Below, in pieces: positions 41,169 through 50,663 of a DNA stretch of 64,000 nt. The number at the start of each line of letters is the position of its first letter. The stretch's first letter is position 1. The position numbers and the translations under genes are program-made. The notes below the pieces were generated by a model that saw nothing but the letters and a program-made list of their open reading frames with translations, did no database searches and had not been told where the DNA came from. The DNA is taken from positions 68,874-132,873 of the forward strand of contig JAFRQK010000046.1 in assembly GCA_017428635.1 (NCBI GenBank). The letters run 5' to 3'. This DNA comes from Clostridia bacterium. GTDB taxonomy: Bacteria; Bacillota; Clostridia; Oscillospirales; CAG-272.

Positions 41169-42329
41169 TTACATCTCCGGCGTAAGTGTGAAAACGCGGG
41201 TGTCGTGCGAGGCGACCTCGCAGGAGAAGATACCGTACTGTTCGGGGAACGTCTCTCCGGTCCACTCGTCGCGGACGGTCATTCCGATGCCTCCAGCGAG
41301 TCCGACTTCTTCCCATCTGAACGAGAAGCGGTTCGTCTCCGTTCCTCTGTTGAGGACGGCGACCGCCCAGCGGAAGTCGGACAGTTCCTTCGTCCACAGT
41401 TCCCTGCCGTGATATTCCGAGGAGACGCGGCGGGCGGGGATAACGAGCGGATCCTGATCGATTGCGATCAGGTTTTTGTTTTTGAGCGTCTTCAGCGATT
41501 CCTCGTCGAGTTTATTTAGATCTGCGCCGATGATGAGCGGAGAAGACGTCATGCACCAGAGGGCGAACTGCGTTCTGCCCTCGGCGTCCGTGAGACCGTT
41601 GCCGAGCTCCATAAACTGCGAATTGCCCTTGATGCCGACGACGAGGAAATCGGGGTCGCTGACGCCGCCCGCTCTCGTGTGCGGCGTCGAATCGGAGCCG
41701 TATTCGTCCATCGCGCCGAGAATGCCGCGGTATTGGTCGGTCTCGCGCGAAAAGCTGTCACGGATGTCGCCGCCGACGCGCCACATATCGCCGACGCCGT
41801 GCGCCCAGAGCCACGGACGGGTCGCGCCGTGCTCGCACATCGCGTAGATGATATCTCTGCCGCAGTTTTTCAGGGCGATGCCCATTTTGATATATTCTTT
41901 GACGAGGTTGCGCTCGCCGTCGCCGTCCGTCGGGTGGTTGTCGTATTTGACGAGGTCGAAGCCCCATTCGGCGATGCGTTTTGCGTCCTCGAATTCGTGG
42001 CCGAGCGTGCCGGCGTCGCCCCACCACGTCGTAAGCCCGCAGCCGAGATAGCATCCGGCGAGCAGTCCCTTGGCGTGGATATAGTCGGTGAGCCACTTCA
42101 TACCGTGCGGGAAAATGTCTTCTTTCCAGACAAGCTGACCGTCGGCTCCTCTCTCGCGGCCGAGATATCCGTCGTCAAGGCCGACCATGTTATACCCGAG
42201 GTCGGAAAGGCCGAGGCGGACGAGCGCGTCCGCGGCGTCGGTGATGATCTTCTCGCTCGGGGAGCAGTCGCAGTTGCAGTAGGAGTTCCAGCCCATTACG
42301 GGCGTCATTTTCTTCGTTTTTACGCTCAT
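41169..42329 (-). CDS. Alpha-galactosidase, glycoside hydrolase family 27
   Basis: 386 residues, the GH27 catalytic domain plus a short C-terminal beta domain. Family motifs: MGWNSYCNCDCSPSEK at the N-terminus, VGLDDGYLGRERG, the nucleophile segment DLVKYDNHPTDG, and WRVGGDIRDSF with the probable acid/base Asp. It hydrolyses terminal alpha-galactose from oligosaccharides. No signal peptide, so it acts on imported sugars such as melibiose or raffinose. AAAGGAG precedes the ATG. No sugar transporter or regulator adjoins it, and its 5' region carries a palindromic repeat rather than a clear promoter. Confidence 0.92.
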   Translation of the reverse strand: MSVKTKKMTPVMGWNSYCNCDCSPSEKIITDAADALVRLGLSDLGYNMVGLDDGYLGRERGADGQLVWKEDIFPHGMKWLTDYIHAKGLLAGCYLGCGLTTWWGDAGTLGHEFEDAKRIAEWGFDLVKYDNHPTDGDGERNLVKEYIKMGIALKNCGRDIIYAMCEHGATRPWLWAHGVGDMWRVGGDIRDSFSRETDQYRGILGAMDEYGSDSTPHTRAGGVSDPDFLVVGIKGNSQFMELGNGLTDAEGRTQFALWCMTSSPLIIGADLNKLDEESLKTLKNKNLIAIDQDPLVIPARRVSSEYHGRELWTKELSDFRWAVAVLNRGTETNRFSFRWEEVGLAGGIGMTVRDEWTGETFPEQYGIFSCEVASHDTRVFTLTPEM

Positions 42330-42352
42330 AGTGATTCTCCTTTAATCCTTTG

Positions 42353-42487
42353 TTCTCACCTCATCCGGGTCCTTCGGACCAACCTTGTCTACCCTGCGGG
42401 GTTCGGTCAGGCGCGGCTCTGACAACCCACCGGGTTGTCATTCACTACCGCGCCGTGCGCTTCGCTACCCTCAAGGGGAAGGCTATT
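42353..42487. repeat. Intergenic palindromic repeat (clostridial MITE-like)
   Basis: About 135 bases between rplQ and the GH27 gene with several nested dyads: TGACAACCC/GGGTTGTCA (42420-42440), GGCGCGG/CCGCGCC (42410-42416 with 42448-42454), GGTCCTTCGGACC, and ends beginning CACCTCATCC and finishing CCTCAAGGGGAAGGC. I recognise this end pattern from dispersed repeats in Clostridia genomes; that is recollection, not a search. Confidence 0.5.
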
Positions 42488-42490
42488 TAA

Positions 42491-42521
42491 GAAAACCGCG
42501 CGCCGATAAAACGGCGCGCGG
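42491..42521 (-). terminator. Terminator of the S10-spc-alpha superoperon
   Basis: Minus strand CCGCGCGCCG/CGGCGCGCGG with an ATAAAA-complement loop (42521-42496), then TTTTC, just after the rplQ stop codon. Confidence 0.85.
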
Positions 42522-42528
42522 GATCATA

Positions 42529-42915
42529 TTATTTCTTGTCTTCTTTTTTGTCTTTCTTCGCGTCAAACTTCACGTCGACGAACCTGATCAGAGCCATCTC
42601 CGCGCCGTCACCGCGACGGGGACCAAGCTTATAGATCCTGGTGTAACCGCCGTTTCTGTCGGCATAACGGGGCGCAGTCACGTCAAAAAGTTTCGTGACG
42701 ACTTCCCTTTTGGTGATGTATGCAAGCGCCTGACGTTTCGCTGCAAGGGTGTTCTTCTTACCGAGCGTTACCATACGCTCAGCCATGGAACGAACTTCCT
42801 TCGCTCTCGTCACCGTCGTTTCGATCTGTTCGTTTTCGATCAGAAAAGTGACCATGCCGCGGAGCATTGCGTTTCTGTGCGCGGTCGGTCTGCCGAGTTT
42901 TCTTGTTCCTGGCAT
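42529..42915 (-). CDS. rplQ: 50S ribosomal protein L17
   Basis: 128 residues. The standard start [20 protein letters not shown] and [19 protein letters not shown] are seen; the core ends ALIRFVD, followed by a lysine/aspartate-rich tail ([13 protein letters not shown]). It sits at the subunit interface near the peptide exit. Last gene of the superoperon, 63 bases after rpoA, with a terminator directly after it. Confidence 0.97.
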   Translation of the reverse strand: MPGTRKLGRPTAHRNAMLRGMVTFLIENEQIETTVTRAKEVRSMAERMVTLGKKNTLAAKRQALAYITKREVVTKLFDVTAPRYADRNGGYTRIYKLGPRRGDGAEMALIRFVDVKFDAKKDKKEDKK

Positions 42916-42978
42916 TGTTCTGTCCTCCTTTTGCTAAAGTTTGTCTTCCCTCACATCGAGGGAAACTTTGCCCTTCCC

Positions 42979-43950
42979 TTACTCTTCCTCTTTCTTGAGC
43001 TCGAGTCCGAGGGCGGCAAGTTTCGTCATGACTTCCTCCAGCGATTTCTTACCGAGATTTCTGACTTTCATCATATCCTCTTCGGTCTTTCCGATAAGAT
43101 CCTCGACCGTGTCGATGCCCGCGCGCTTCAAGCAGTTGAAGCTTCTGACGGACATGTCAAGCTCCTCAATGGTCATCTCAAGGACTTTCTCTTTGATAGT
43201 CTCTTCGCGCTCGATCATGATCTCCGCGTTCTTCGCCTCGTCTGACAAATCGACAAACAAGTTGAGATGTTCGTTGAGTATCTTGGCTGCAAGAGAAATC
43301 GCTTCTTTCGCGAGTATCACGCCGTTCGTGAGCACTTCGAGCGTCAGCTTGTCGAAATCGGTGCTGCTGCCGACTCTGGTGTTCTGAACGGTATAATTGA
43401 CGTGATAAACGGGAGTATAGTTGGAATCGGTAAAGATCGTTCCGATCGGAGCCGCAACGCCCGCGTTGTTTTCGAGATACGTCTGCTTGTTGTATTCGCT
43501 GGAAACGTATCCTCTGCCGTGGTCGAAAGTGATCTCCATGTAGAATCTCACGTTCTCGCCGACGGTGCAGATGTGATGTTCGGGGTTGAGGATCTCGATA
43601 TCGGCGTCCGTCTTTATGTCTTCCGCAGTGATCTCACGCTCTCCGGTCGTGTCGATAACGACCGTCTTGGAACCCTCGGTGAACAGTCGTGCGACTATTC
43701 CTTTGACGTTCAGAACGATCTCGGGCACGTCTTCAACGATCCCGGGGATCGTGGAGATCTCGTGAAGAACACCGTCTATTTTGATTCGTGAAACCGCAAC
43801 GCCGGGAAGTGAGTTGATCAGAACTCGGCGGAGCGATATCCCGAGTGTGACTCCGTAACCTCTTTCGAGAGGCTCGATGATAAACTTTCCGCTTTTACCG
43901 TCTTCGCTCATGTCTTGAGTCGCAATATTCGGCTTCTCTATTTCTATCAT
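42979..43950 (-). CDS. rpoA: DNA-directed RNA polymerase subunit alpha
   Basis: 323 residues from the ATG at 43950 (TAGGAGGG upstream); the frame's earlier start at 44001 adds an unrelated leader. The N-terminal dimerisation domain has the family block [22 protein letters not shown], starting near residue 21; the C-terminal domain, which contacts promoter UP elements and activators, has [22 protein letters not shown]. It is separated from rpsD by 101 bases. Confidence 0.97.
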   Translation of the reverse strand: MIEIEKPNIATQDMSEDGKSGKFIIEPLERGYGVTLGISLRRVLINSLPGVAVSRIKIDGVLHEISTIPGIVEDVPEIVLNVKGIVARLFTEGSKTVVIDTTGEREITAEDIKTDADIEILNPEHHICTVGENVRFYMEITFDHGRGYVSSEYNKQTYLENNAGVAAPIGTIFTDSNYTPVYHVNYTVQNTRVGSSTDFDKLTLEVLTNGVILAKEAISLAAKILNEHLNLFVDLSDEAKNAEIMIEREETIKEKVLEMTIEELDMSVRSFNCLKRAGIDTVEDLIGKTEEDMMKVRNLGKKSLEEVMTKLAALGLELKKEEE

Positions 43951-44051
43951 TAATAACCCTCCTAAATATTTCGCACAATTCTCAGGTCCGCGCCCCGACA
44001 TACCGAGGCGTTCCGATTGCGGTGCGTACGCATCCCCCGCTTGTCAGGTTA

Positions 44052-44678
44052 TTATTTGGAATAAAGCTCGATGATAAGCTGCTCTTCGAACGGGAAGTCA
44101 ACGTCGTCCCTCTGCGGGATCGCTACGACTTTCGCGGTGAGGCACTCGTCATCAACGTCGAGCCACTTGGGTTTGATGACCGTATCGGCGGTCTCAAGAA
44201 GACCCTTGAATTTATCGAGCGATCTGCTGCCCTCTTTGAGAGAGACTACGTCGCCGACTTTGACGATAATGGACGGAATATTCGCTTTCTTGCCGTTGAG
44301 CGTGAAGTGTCCGTGACGGACGAACTGACGCGCTTCCTTACGGCTGGATGCGAGACCCATTCTGTAAACTACGTTGTCAAAACGTCTCTCGAGGAGGGAC
44401 AGAAGGTTTTCACCCGCGACGCCTTCCTGTTTGTCGGCTTTGACGTAGTAACCCTTGAACTGCTTTTCCTGTACGCCGTAGTAACGTCTTGCGGTCTGCT
44501 TTTCTCTCAGCTGGAGACCGTATTCCTTGACGTTCTTACGTCCCATGCCGTGCTGACCGGGAACGGTGGAGCGTCTGACGACGGCACACTTGTCGCTGAG
44601 GCAGCGCTCGCCCTTGAGGAAGAGTTTTCTACCCTCTCTGCGGCAGAGCTTGCAGGACGCGCCTGTATATCTTGCCAT
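44052..44678 (-). CDS. rpsD: 30S ribosomal protein S4
   Basis: 208 residues. The N-terminal four-cysteine zinc site is kept (CKLC at 9-12, then Cys26 and Cys31), marking the zinc-binding form of S4. The S4 RNA-binding fold has [20 protein letters not shown] and [17 protein letters not shown]. It is a primary 16S rRNA binder. In many bacteria S4 represses the alpha operon; no such pseudoknot was identified here. Confidence 0.97.
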   Translation of the reverse strand: MARYTGASCKLCRREGRKLFLKGERCLSDKCAVVRRSTVPGQHGMGRKNVKEYGLQLREKQTARRYYGVQEKQFKGYYVKADKQEGVAGENLLSLLERRFDNVVYRMGLASSRKEARQFVRHGHFTLNGKKANIPSIIVKVGDVVSLKEGSRSLDKFKGLLETADTVIKPKWLDVDDECLTAKVVAIPQRDDVDFPFEEQLIIELYSK

Positions 44679-44696
44679 AACTTTTTCCTCCTGTTT

Positions 44697-45092
44697 TTAT
44701 ACTCTTCTGCGTTTGGGCGGACGGCATCCGTTGTGCGGGATGGGAGTCACGTCCTTGATAAGAGTGATGTTGAGCCCAGCGGTCTGAAGCGCCCTGATTG
44801 CCGCCTCGCGTCCGTTACCGGGACCCTTGACGAAAACCTCGACAGTCTTCATGCCGTGTTCCATTGCGCCCTTCGCGGCAGCCTCGGCTGCGGTCTGAGC
44901 GGCGTAAGGAGTGTTCTTTCTGGAGCCCTTGAAGCCCTGCGAACCGGACGACGACCACGCTACCGTGTTGCCCGCCACGTCGGTGATGGTAACGATAGTG
45001 TTATTGAAAGTCGAGCGGATGTGGGCAGCGCCTTTTTCGATATTTTTTCTGTCGCGGCGCTTTTTGATGGTTTTCTTTGCAACCTTAGCCAT
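44697..45092 (-). CDS. rpsK: 30S ribosomal protein S11
   Basis: 131 residues. Core blocks include [40 protein letters not shown] and the C-terminal [18 protein letters not shown] that lines the mRNA exit channel on the platform. Eighteen-base gaps separate it from rpsM and rpsD. Confidence 0.97.
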   Translation of the reverse strand: MAKVAKKTIKKRRDRKNIEKGAAHIRSTFNNTIVTITDVAGNTVAWSSSGSQGFKGSRKNTPYAAQTAAEAAAKGAMEHGMKTVEVFVKGPGNGREAAIRALQTAGLNITLIKDVTPIPHNGCRPPKRRRV

Positions 45093-45110
45093 TTGCTCTC
45101 CTGTCTCCTT

Positions 45111-45479
45111 TTACTTTTTCTTGTTGGCGATGGTCTTTGCGGGACCCTTTCTCGTTCTGGCGTTCGTTTTGGTCCTCTGGCCGCGAACGGGAAGACCCTT
45201 TCTGTGACGGATACCGCGATAGCAGTTGATCTCAATGAGACGCTTGATGTTCAGAGCGACTTCACGGCGCAGCTCGCCTTCGACTTTGTAGTTGTTTTCG
45301 ATCTCGTCACGGAGCTTCGCGATGTCGTCCTCGGTCAGGTCCTTCGCGCGGGTATCCGGATTGATGCCGGTCTTCGCGAGGATATCCTGAGAACTCTTCA
45401 GACCGATGCCGTAGATGTAAGTCAGAGCGTATTCGATCCGTTTGTTGTTCGGAATATCAACACCTGATATACGAGCCAT
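45111..45479 (-). CDS. rpsM: 30S ribosomal protein S13
   Basis: 122 residues. [20 protein letters not shown], the [12 protein letters not shown] helix region and the basic C-terminal [23 protein letters not shown] tail (ends [11 protein letters not shown]) are standard (here [20 protein letters not shown]). It contacts 23S rRNA and P-site tRNA from the 30S head. It follows rpmJ by 38 bases. Confidence 0.97.
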   Translation of the reverse strand: MARISGVDIPNNKRIEYALTYIYGIGLKSSQDILAKTGINPDTRAKDLTEDDIAKLRDEIENNYKVEGELRREVALNIKRLIEINCYRGIRHRKGLPVRGQRTKTNARTRKGPAKTIANKKK

Positions 45480-45517
45480 TCTTTCGTTTCACCTCTTTCT
45501 GTTCGATGATCAGGGGA

Positions 45518-45631
45518 TCAACCCTGTCTCTGCTTGTGCTTCGGATTCTCACAGATCACCATGACTTTGCCATGGCGCTTGATGATCTTGCACTTGTCGC
45601 AAATTTTCTTTACGGAAGGTTTGACTTTCAC
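45518..45631 (-). CDS. rpmJ: 50S ribosomal protein L36
   Basis: 37 residues starting with GTG at 45631 and ending at TGA 45518-45520. It reads [20 protein letters not shown] at the N-terminus and ends NPKHKQRQG. The zinc ligands CxxC, Cys27 and His32 are present, so it is the zinc-containing (C+) form. AGGTGG lies eight bases before the GTG. It occupies the usual slot between infA and rpsM. Confidence 0.96.
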   Translation of the reverse strand: MKVKPSVKKICDKCKIIKRHGKVMVICENPKHKQRQG

Positions 45632-45673
45632 AGTTTATTCCACCTTTCTCGAGTTATAGGGGAACGCCGGGCG

Positions 45674-45895
45674 TCAGCCCTTCGTTCTCCACGTGATCCG
45701 TCCCTTTGTGGGGTCGTAGATCGATACCTCGATCTTCACGTTGTCACCGGGAAGGATCTTGATATAGTTCATTCTGAGTTTCCCGGAGATATGAGCGGTC
45801 ACGATCATATCGTTGGGAAGCTTCACTTTGAAGGTGGCGTTGGGCAGCGCCTCAACGACCGTTCCCTCAAATTCGATCACATCGTCCTTTGGCAT
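45674..45895 (-). CDS. infA: Translation initiation factor IF-1
   Basis: 73 residues from the ATG at 45895 (GGGGAGA nine bases upstream); a longer frame from 45952 overlaps the KOW gene and is rejected. OB-fold motifs: [37 protein letters not shown] and RITWRTKG. Most IF-1 proteins have IRIL at the position of the IKIL seen here. It blocks the A site during initiation. It lies four bases after the KOW protein gene. Confidence 0.96.
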   Translation of the reverse strand: MPKDDVIEFEGTVVEALPNATFKVKLPNDMIVTAHISGKLRMNYIKILPGDNVKIEVSIYDPTKGRITWRTKG

Positions 45896-45899
45896 AAAA

Positions 45900-46244
45900 T
45901 CAATTCTCCCCGCCGCCTCTTTCCGGGCGACTTTCTTCACTGCTCCCCGCACGTTTCTGCGGGTCGTATTTTCCGATCAGCTTCTTCACGAACCCGTCGT
46001 CCGGGCCCGCCGTGAGTTTTTCGAGTTCATCCTCCGTGACGGAGGCGATCCGTCTGACGTGACGCGCGTTTTTCCGTTTTGCCTTCGCACATCGGCGAAG
46101 AGAGCCGTCCGCGACCGTCAGCATGATCCTGCCCGCCTCAACGGTTTCGTCCGTGACGACGAAGACGCGCTTTCTGTCGCGTCCCGCCGTCGACACGACG
46201 ACCGAACCGATACGAGGGATCTCTTTCGCGTTTTTATCCTTCAT
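45900..46244 (-). CDS. KOW-domain RNA-binding protein (L14e/L6e/L27e-like)
   Basis: 114 residues. The N-terminal KOW motif [19 protein letters not shown] is followed by a basic [13 protein letters not shown] block and a disordered tail ending [11 protein letters not shown]. Proteins of this type occur between map and infA in many Firmicutes and are thought to bind RNA or ribosomes; the role is not established. Its start overlaps the map stop by four bases. Confidence 0.88.
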   Translation of the reverse strand: MKDKNAKEIPRIGSVVVSTAGRDRKRVFVVTDETVEAGRIMLTVADGSLRRCAKAKRKNARHVRRIASVTEDELEKLTAGPDDGFVKKLIGKYDPQKRAGSSEESRPERGGGEN

Positions 46245-46990
46245 ATCTTCGTAAGAAACTCGACGCCGTTTTCCGTGATCGCCACGGTGTGCTCGTAGTG
46301 TGCGGAAGGCTTGCCGTCCTTGGTGACGACGGTCCAGCCGTCGTTCAGCTCGCGGACCTCGTAAGCGCCCGCGTTCACCATCGGCTCGATCGCGATCACC
46401 ATGCCCCGGCAGAGGCGGAGACCTCTTCCCGCGACCCCGTAGTTCGGAACGTTGGGATCTTCGTGAAGGGCGGCTCCGACGCCGTGACCGACGTATTTTC
46501 TGACGACCGAGAAACCGGCGGCTTCCACGTATTCCTGCACGGCGTGACCGACGTCGCCGAGGCGATTCCCGTCGAGCGCTTTTGCCGCGCCGAGTTCGAA
46601 GGATCTTTTCGTCACTTCGATAAGACGTCTTTTTTCATCGGAGATCTTCCCGACCGCGAACGTATTCGCGCTGTCGCCGTGGAACCCGTCCTTGAAGGCG
46701 CCGACGTCGATCTTTACGATGTCGCCTTCCTTCAGGATGCGGTCTCCGGACGGTATGCCGTGGATGACCTCTTCGTTGAGGGATATGCACGCGCTTGCGG
46801 GGAATCCGCCGTATCCGAGGAACGACGGACGCGCTCCGCATTTTTCGATGTGGTGACGGATGATATCGTCGAGGTGTTTGGTGGTAACGCCTTCGCGAAC
46901 CGCCTCGCCCGCAAGAGCGAGAGCCTCGCCGGTGATCCTACCCGCCACCCTCATCTTTTTCAACTGTTCGGAATTCTTGATAATGATCAT
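46241..46990 (-). CDS. map: Methionine aminopeptidase, type I
   Basis: 249 residues from the ATG at 46990, just before IIIKNSEQLKKMRVAG, the usual N-terminus; an upstream frame start (47038) has no homology. Five metal ligands are seen in order: the two Asp of DVGAFKDGFHGDSANTF, GHGVGAALHE (His), AIEPM (Glu) and the last Glu near AHYEHTVAI. It removes initiator methionine from new proteins. Located 51 bases after adk. Confidence 0.96.
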   Translation of the reverse strand: MIIIKNSEQLKKMRVAGRITGEALALAGEAVREGVTTKHLDDIIRHHIEKCGARPSFLGYGGFPASACISLNEEVIHGIPSGDRILKEGDIVKIDVGAFKDGFHGDSANTFAVGKISDEKRRLIEVTKRSFELGAAKALDGNRLGDVGHAVQEYVEAAGFSVVRKYVGHGVGAALHEDPNVPNYGVAGRGLRLCRGMVIAIEPMVNAGAYEVRELNDGWTVVTKDGKPSAHYEHTVAITENGVEFLTKI

Positions 46991-47041
46991 ACTATCCTGC
47001 CCTCTGTCCGACCGGCTGTCCCTGATTATTCCGGACAAGCG

Positions 47042-47683
47042 TCAGCCCTCGAGGGCTTCGGCAGTCAATCTTGTCGTATCCTCAAGTTTTTCCTGTCCGA
47101 TGACGATCTTGAGTTTACCGCGCTCTTCGTAGAACTTCTTGAGAGGTTCGGTCTGATCGTGGTAAACCTTCAGCCGCGACGCGACGACTTCGGGGTCGTC
47201 GTCGGCGCGCCTCGTGAGAGGCTCGCCGCAGCGGCACGTTTCGCCGTTCGGAGAAGGTTTGTACTTGACGTGGAAGGTGGCTCCACAGGCGCGGCATACG
47301 CGGCGGCCCGCCATCCTGTCCATAATATCCTCGTCCGATACCTCTATCGAGATCACGTCGGTGATCTCGACGCCGAGGCGCTCGAGAGCGTCGGCCTGAG
47401 GGACCGTGCGCGGAAATCCGTCGAGGATGAATCCGCCGGCGCAGTCTTCCTTGGAGAGTCTTTCCTTGATGATCTCGATCACGACCTCGTCAGGGACGAG
47501 ATCGCCGCGATCGGTATACTCCTTGACCTTTTTGCCCATCTCGGAGCCGGAGGCTATCGCCGCGCGAATGATCGCGCCGGTCGAGATGGCGGGGATGGAG
47601 TACTTCTCGGAAATTATCTCAGCCTGCGTTCCCTTTCCGGCGCCGGGAGCGCCGAGAAGGATGAGATTTATTTTTCTTGCCAT
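47042..47683 (-). CDS. adk: Adenylate kinase
   Basis: 213 residues from the ATG at 47683; an in-frame ATG eight codons earlier overlaps secY. P-loop GAPGAGKGT (residues 9-17), GGFILDGFPRT, and a LID domain with four cysteines (CRAC and CRCG) that should bind zinc, as in Gram-positive enzymes. It balances AMP, ADP and ATP. Standard position between secY and map. Confidence 0.96.
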   Translation of the reverse strand: MARKINLILLGAPGAGKGTQAEIISEKYSIPAISTGAIIRAAIASGSEMGKKVKEYTDRGDLVPDEVVIEIIKERLSKEDCAGGFILDGFPRTVPQADALERLGVEITDVISIEVSDEDIMDRMAGRRVCRACGATFHVKYKPSPNGETCRCGEPLTRRADDDPEVVASRLKVYHDQTEPLKKFYEERGKLKIVIGQEKLEDTTRLTAEALEG

Positions 47684-47699
47684 AGTGTCCGTCCCCGCT

Positions 47700-49028
47700 T
47701 TATTCAAGGAAGCCCTTGTAGTGTCTCATCGTCATCTGGGCCTCGATCTCGCGGATCGTTTCAAGGACGACGCCGACCACGATGATGATCGAGCTTCCGC
47801 CGAAAGCGATCGAGCTGAGAGCTCTGCCGGACGCGATGTTGGCGACGAGCGGAAGGACCGCGACGACTGCCAGACACAGAGCGCCGATAAACGTTACGCG
47901 GGAGAGTACCTTCTTAATATACTCAGCCGTCGGGCGTCCCGGACGGATACCGGGAATGAAGCCGCCCTGCGACTTGATATTGTTGGATACCTCGACGGGA
48001 TCGAAGGAAATCGCGATATAGAAGTACGAGAACGCTACGATGAGTACGAGCGTCAGAGCGGCGTAGAACCAGCTTCCGGTATCGAACAGGTCGAGGAAGC
48101 CCTTCCAGAATCCGCTCGACGGTGTTCCCGTGAACATCGCGATGGTCTGCGGGACGGTGATGATGGAGTTGGCGAAGATGATCGGCATAACGCCGGTCAT
48201 GTTGACCTTGATCGGCAGATTGGAGTTCTGCCCGCCGTACATCTTTCTGCCCACGACTTTCTTCGCGTACTGGACGGGAAGACGTCTCTCGGAGTTCGTC
48301 ATCCACACGATGAACGCGATCATCGCGACTGCCGCGATGAGGCCGACGACGGCGATGATGATGCCGACCCACTGAGGGATCGTTGCGGTCTCGCCGCTTG
48401 CCGTCGTGTAGGTGGACGTACCTCTGACGTAGCTGATGATCCCGCTTACGATCGCGGGACCGCGAGAGATGATGTTGGCGAAAAGGATGATGGAGATACC
48501 GTTTCCGATACCGTTCTCATTGATCTTTTCAGCCAGCCACATGACCAGCGCGGAACCGGCGCAGTAGCTTACGATGATGACTATCATCGGGAACCAGCCC
48601 CCGTCGGTGATGACGCCCTGCGACTTCAGCAGCTGATAGTAGCCGAAGGCGGAGATGAGCGCCAGAGCGACGGTCGTGTATCTCGTGATCTGGTTGATCT
48701 TTTTCTTACCTTCCTCACCCTCTTTGGAGAGCCTTTCCAGCGCGGGAATGGCGACGCAGAGGAGCTGGAGGATAATGGACGCCGTGATGTACGGCTGAAT
48801 GCCGAGAGCGAAGATCGTCGCTCTGGACAGCGCGTTACCGGACAGGATGTTCAGATACTGGAATACGGATCCGGACATCTGAGACGCCAGATTGTTGATC
48901 GCGTTTGCGTCCATGTAGGGAACGGGAAGCGCGGTACCGATCCTGTAAATGAAGATTATCAGAAGAGTGTAAAGGATCTTCTTTCTCAGGTCGGCGAGCT
49001 TCCAAGCGTTTTTAATGGTCTGAAACAC
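47700..49028 (-). CDS. secY: Protein translocase subunit SecY
   Basis: 442 residues with ten hydrophobic segments, starting with GTG at 49028 directly after the rplO stop codon (zero gap); GAGGTGG lies five bases upstream within rplO. Signature segments are RIGTALPVPYMDANAI, FALGIQPYITASIILQLL and PGRPTAEYIKKVLSRVTF. It forms the membrane pore of the Sec pathway, which would export the SLH and lipoproteins encoded here. Confidence 0.97.
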   Translation of the reverse strand: MFQTIKNAWKLADLRKKILYTLLIIFIYRIGTALPVPYMDANAINNLASQMSGSVFQYLNILSGNALSRATIFALGIQPYITASIILQLLCVAIPALERLSKEGEEGKKKINQITRYTTVALALISAFGYYQLLKSQGVITDGGWFPMIVIIVSYCAGSALVMWLAEKINENGIGNGISIILFANIISRGPAIVSGIISYVRGTSTYTTASGETATIPQWVGIIIAVVGLIAAVAMIAFIVWMTNSERRLPVQYAKKVVGRKMYGGQNSNLPIKVNMTGVMPIIFANSIITVPQTIAMFTGTPSSGFWKGFLDLFDTGSWFYAALTLVLIVAFSYFYIAISFDPVEVSNNIKSQGGFIPGIRPGRPTAEYIKKVLSRVTFIGALCLAVVAVLPLVANIASGRALSSIAFGGSSIIIVVGVVLETIREIEAQMTMRHYKGFLE

Positions 49029-49472
49029 TTATACCACCTCGGCCTTTCCACCGGCCGCCTCGATCTTCTCTTTTGCGCTTGCCGAGAAAACTTTGGCTTC
49101 AACGGTTATTTTCTTGCCGATTTCGCCGTTACCGAGTATTTTGAGCCCGTCCAGTGGTTTGTCGATAATGCCTTTTTCCATCAGTACGCTGAGGTTCACG
49201 GTATCTCCGTCGGAGAAGCGGTCGTTCAGCGTCTTGACGTTGATGATGGCGTAATTCTTAGCAAAACGGTTCTTGAACCCTCTCTTCGGAAGTTTCCGGT
49301 ACAGAGGGAGCTGGCCGCCTTCGAATCCCGGACGGACGCCGCCGCCGGAACGGGCGTTCTGACCCTTGTGTCCCTTGCCTGCGGTCTTGCCGTTGCCGGA
49401 ACCCGGGCCTCTGCCCTTGCGCCATGCCTTTTTCGCGGAACCCGGAGCGGGTGACAGTTCATGGAGCTTCAT
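49029..49472 (-). CDS. rplO: 50S ribosomal protein L15
   Basis: 147 residues. The N-terminal glycine-rich RNA-binding extension ([20 protein letters not shown]) and [18 protein letters not shown] are typical; the C-terminal domain follows. A late assembly protein of the 50S subunit. Its 3' end holds the ribosome binding site of secY. Confidence 0.97.
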   Translation of the reverse strand: MKLHELSPAPGSAKKAWRKGRGPGSGNGKTAGKGHKGQNARSGGGVRPGFEGGQLPLYRKLPKRGFKNRFAKNYAIINVKTLNDRFSDGDTVNLSVLMEKGIIDKPLDGLKILGNGEIGKKITVEAKVFSASAKEKIEAAGGKAEVV

Positions 49473-49504
49473 CTTTGATCCTCCTTCTTATAACGTTGAG
49501 GCGA

Positions 49505-49684
49505 TTAAGCCTTTTCGACGGTGACAAGGTGCGAGATGACCTTGACTTTTCCGTCGATGACCGGACCTGCCTCGTGAATGATCGAATCGCCGATTTTACG
49601 GAGGCCGAGAGATCTTGCGGTCGCCCTCTGTGCGGGCTTAGACGCGATAAGGCTCTTTACGAGAGTTACTTTTACGTTTTCCAT
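49505..49684 (-). CDS. rpmD: 50S ribosomal protein L30
   Basis: 59 residues, read from ATG at 49684 to TAA at 49505-49507: MENVKVTLVKSLIASKPAQR at the N-terminus, then TARSLGLRKIGDSIIHEAG. The core VKVTLVKS...QRATARSLGLRKI matches the small bacterial L30. GAGGTCG precedes it at eight bases. It sits in its usual place between rpsE and rplO. Confidence 0.95.
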   Translation of the reverse strand: MENVKVTLVKSLIASKPAQRATARSLGLRKIGDSIIHEAGPVIDGKVKVISHLVTVEKA

Positions 49685-49699
49685 TACCGTTCGACCTCC

Positions 49700-50203
49700 T
49701 TAACCCCTGACCTGCTCCGTGCTGATGCCGCGGGTCTTTGCGACCTGCTCGGCAGTTCTCAGACTGCCGAGTCCCTCGAACGTCGCCTTGACGACGTTGA
49801 CGGGATTGTTGGATCTGAGGCATTTGCTTCTGATGTTCTTGATGCCTGCGAGCTCAAGAACGATACGGACCGTCTTGCCCGCGATGATACCGGTACCTTT
49901 TGCGGCAGGCTTCAGAAGAACTCTGCCTGCGCCGAACTCGCCGATGACCTCGTGAGGGATCGTCGTGTCGCGCATCGATACTTCGATCATATTCTTCTTG
50001 GCATCTTCGATGCCCTTGCGGATGGCTTCGGGAACCTCGGCTGCTTTGCCGAGACCGTAGCCGACGTGACCGTTTTCGTCTCCGACCACCATGAGGGCGG
50101 CGAAGCGCTGGATACGACCGCCTTTGACGGTCTTAGATACACGGTTCACTACGACGAGCTTTTCCTTGAGGTCAAGCTCCTCGGGATTGAAATTTCTTAA
50201 CAT
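49700..50203 (-). CDS. rpsE: 30S ribosomal protein S5
   Basis: 167 residues. Double-stranded RNA-binding part with [20 protein letters not shown] and [20 protein letters not shown], then the S5 C-terminal domain with [19 protein letters not shown] and [14 protein letters not shown]. It contributes to decoding accuracy near the mRNA entry. Preceded by an 84-base gap after rplR, unusual only in length. Confidence 0.97.
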   Translation of the reverse strand: MLRNFNPEELDLKEKLVVVNRVSKTVKGGRIQRFAALMVVGDENGHVGYGLGKAAEVPEAIRKGIEDAKKNMIEVSMRDTTIPHEVIGEFGAGRVLLKPAAKGTGIIAGKTVRIVLELAGIKNIRSKCLRSNNPVNVVKATFEGLGSLRTAEQVAKTRGISTEQVRG

Positions 50204-50287
50204 CTGTAATTCTCCTCTGGTGTGTTTAATGGTTGATTAAACAGTGTACAAACCGGCCTTCCGGCACGGACTCGCACTCCGTCGGAC

Positions 50288-50647
50288 TCAGAACTTGAGT
50301 CCGCCCTCGCGCGCGCCGCTTGCCAGCTCCGATACACGCCCGTGATAGATGTATCCTCCGCGGTCAAAGACGACCGTTTCGATTCCTTTTGCCAGAGCGC
50401 GTTCTGCGATCTTGGCGCCGACTTTTTTAGCCGCTTCCTTGTTGCTTCCGATCCCCTCGAAACCCTTTTCGTTCGAGGAAGCCGTGCAGAGGACCGCGCC
50501 CTTATCATCGTCGATGATCTGAGCGTAGATATGCGCGTTGGAACGGTAGACGCAAAGGCGGGGACGATCGGCGGTGCCGCTGATCTTAGCGCGGACACGT
50601 ACGTGTCTTTTCAGGCGCTGAATGTTTTTATCTTTTTTGTTTACCAT
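50288..50647 (-). CDS. rplR: 50S ribosomal protein L18
   Basis: 119 residues. Blocks: [16 protein letters not shown] start (here [20 protein letters not shown]), [18 protein letters not shown] and [24 protein letters not shown]. It binds 5S rRNA in the central protuberance together with L5. Confidence 0.97.
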   Translation of the reverse strand: MVNKKDKNIQRLKRHVRVRAKISGTADRPRLCVYRSNAHIYAQIIDDDKGAVLCTASSNEKGFEGIGSNKEAAKKVGAKIAERALAKGIETVVFDRGGYIYHGRVSELASGAREGGLKF

Positions 50648-50663
50648 TTGTCGTCCCTCCTAA

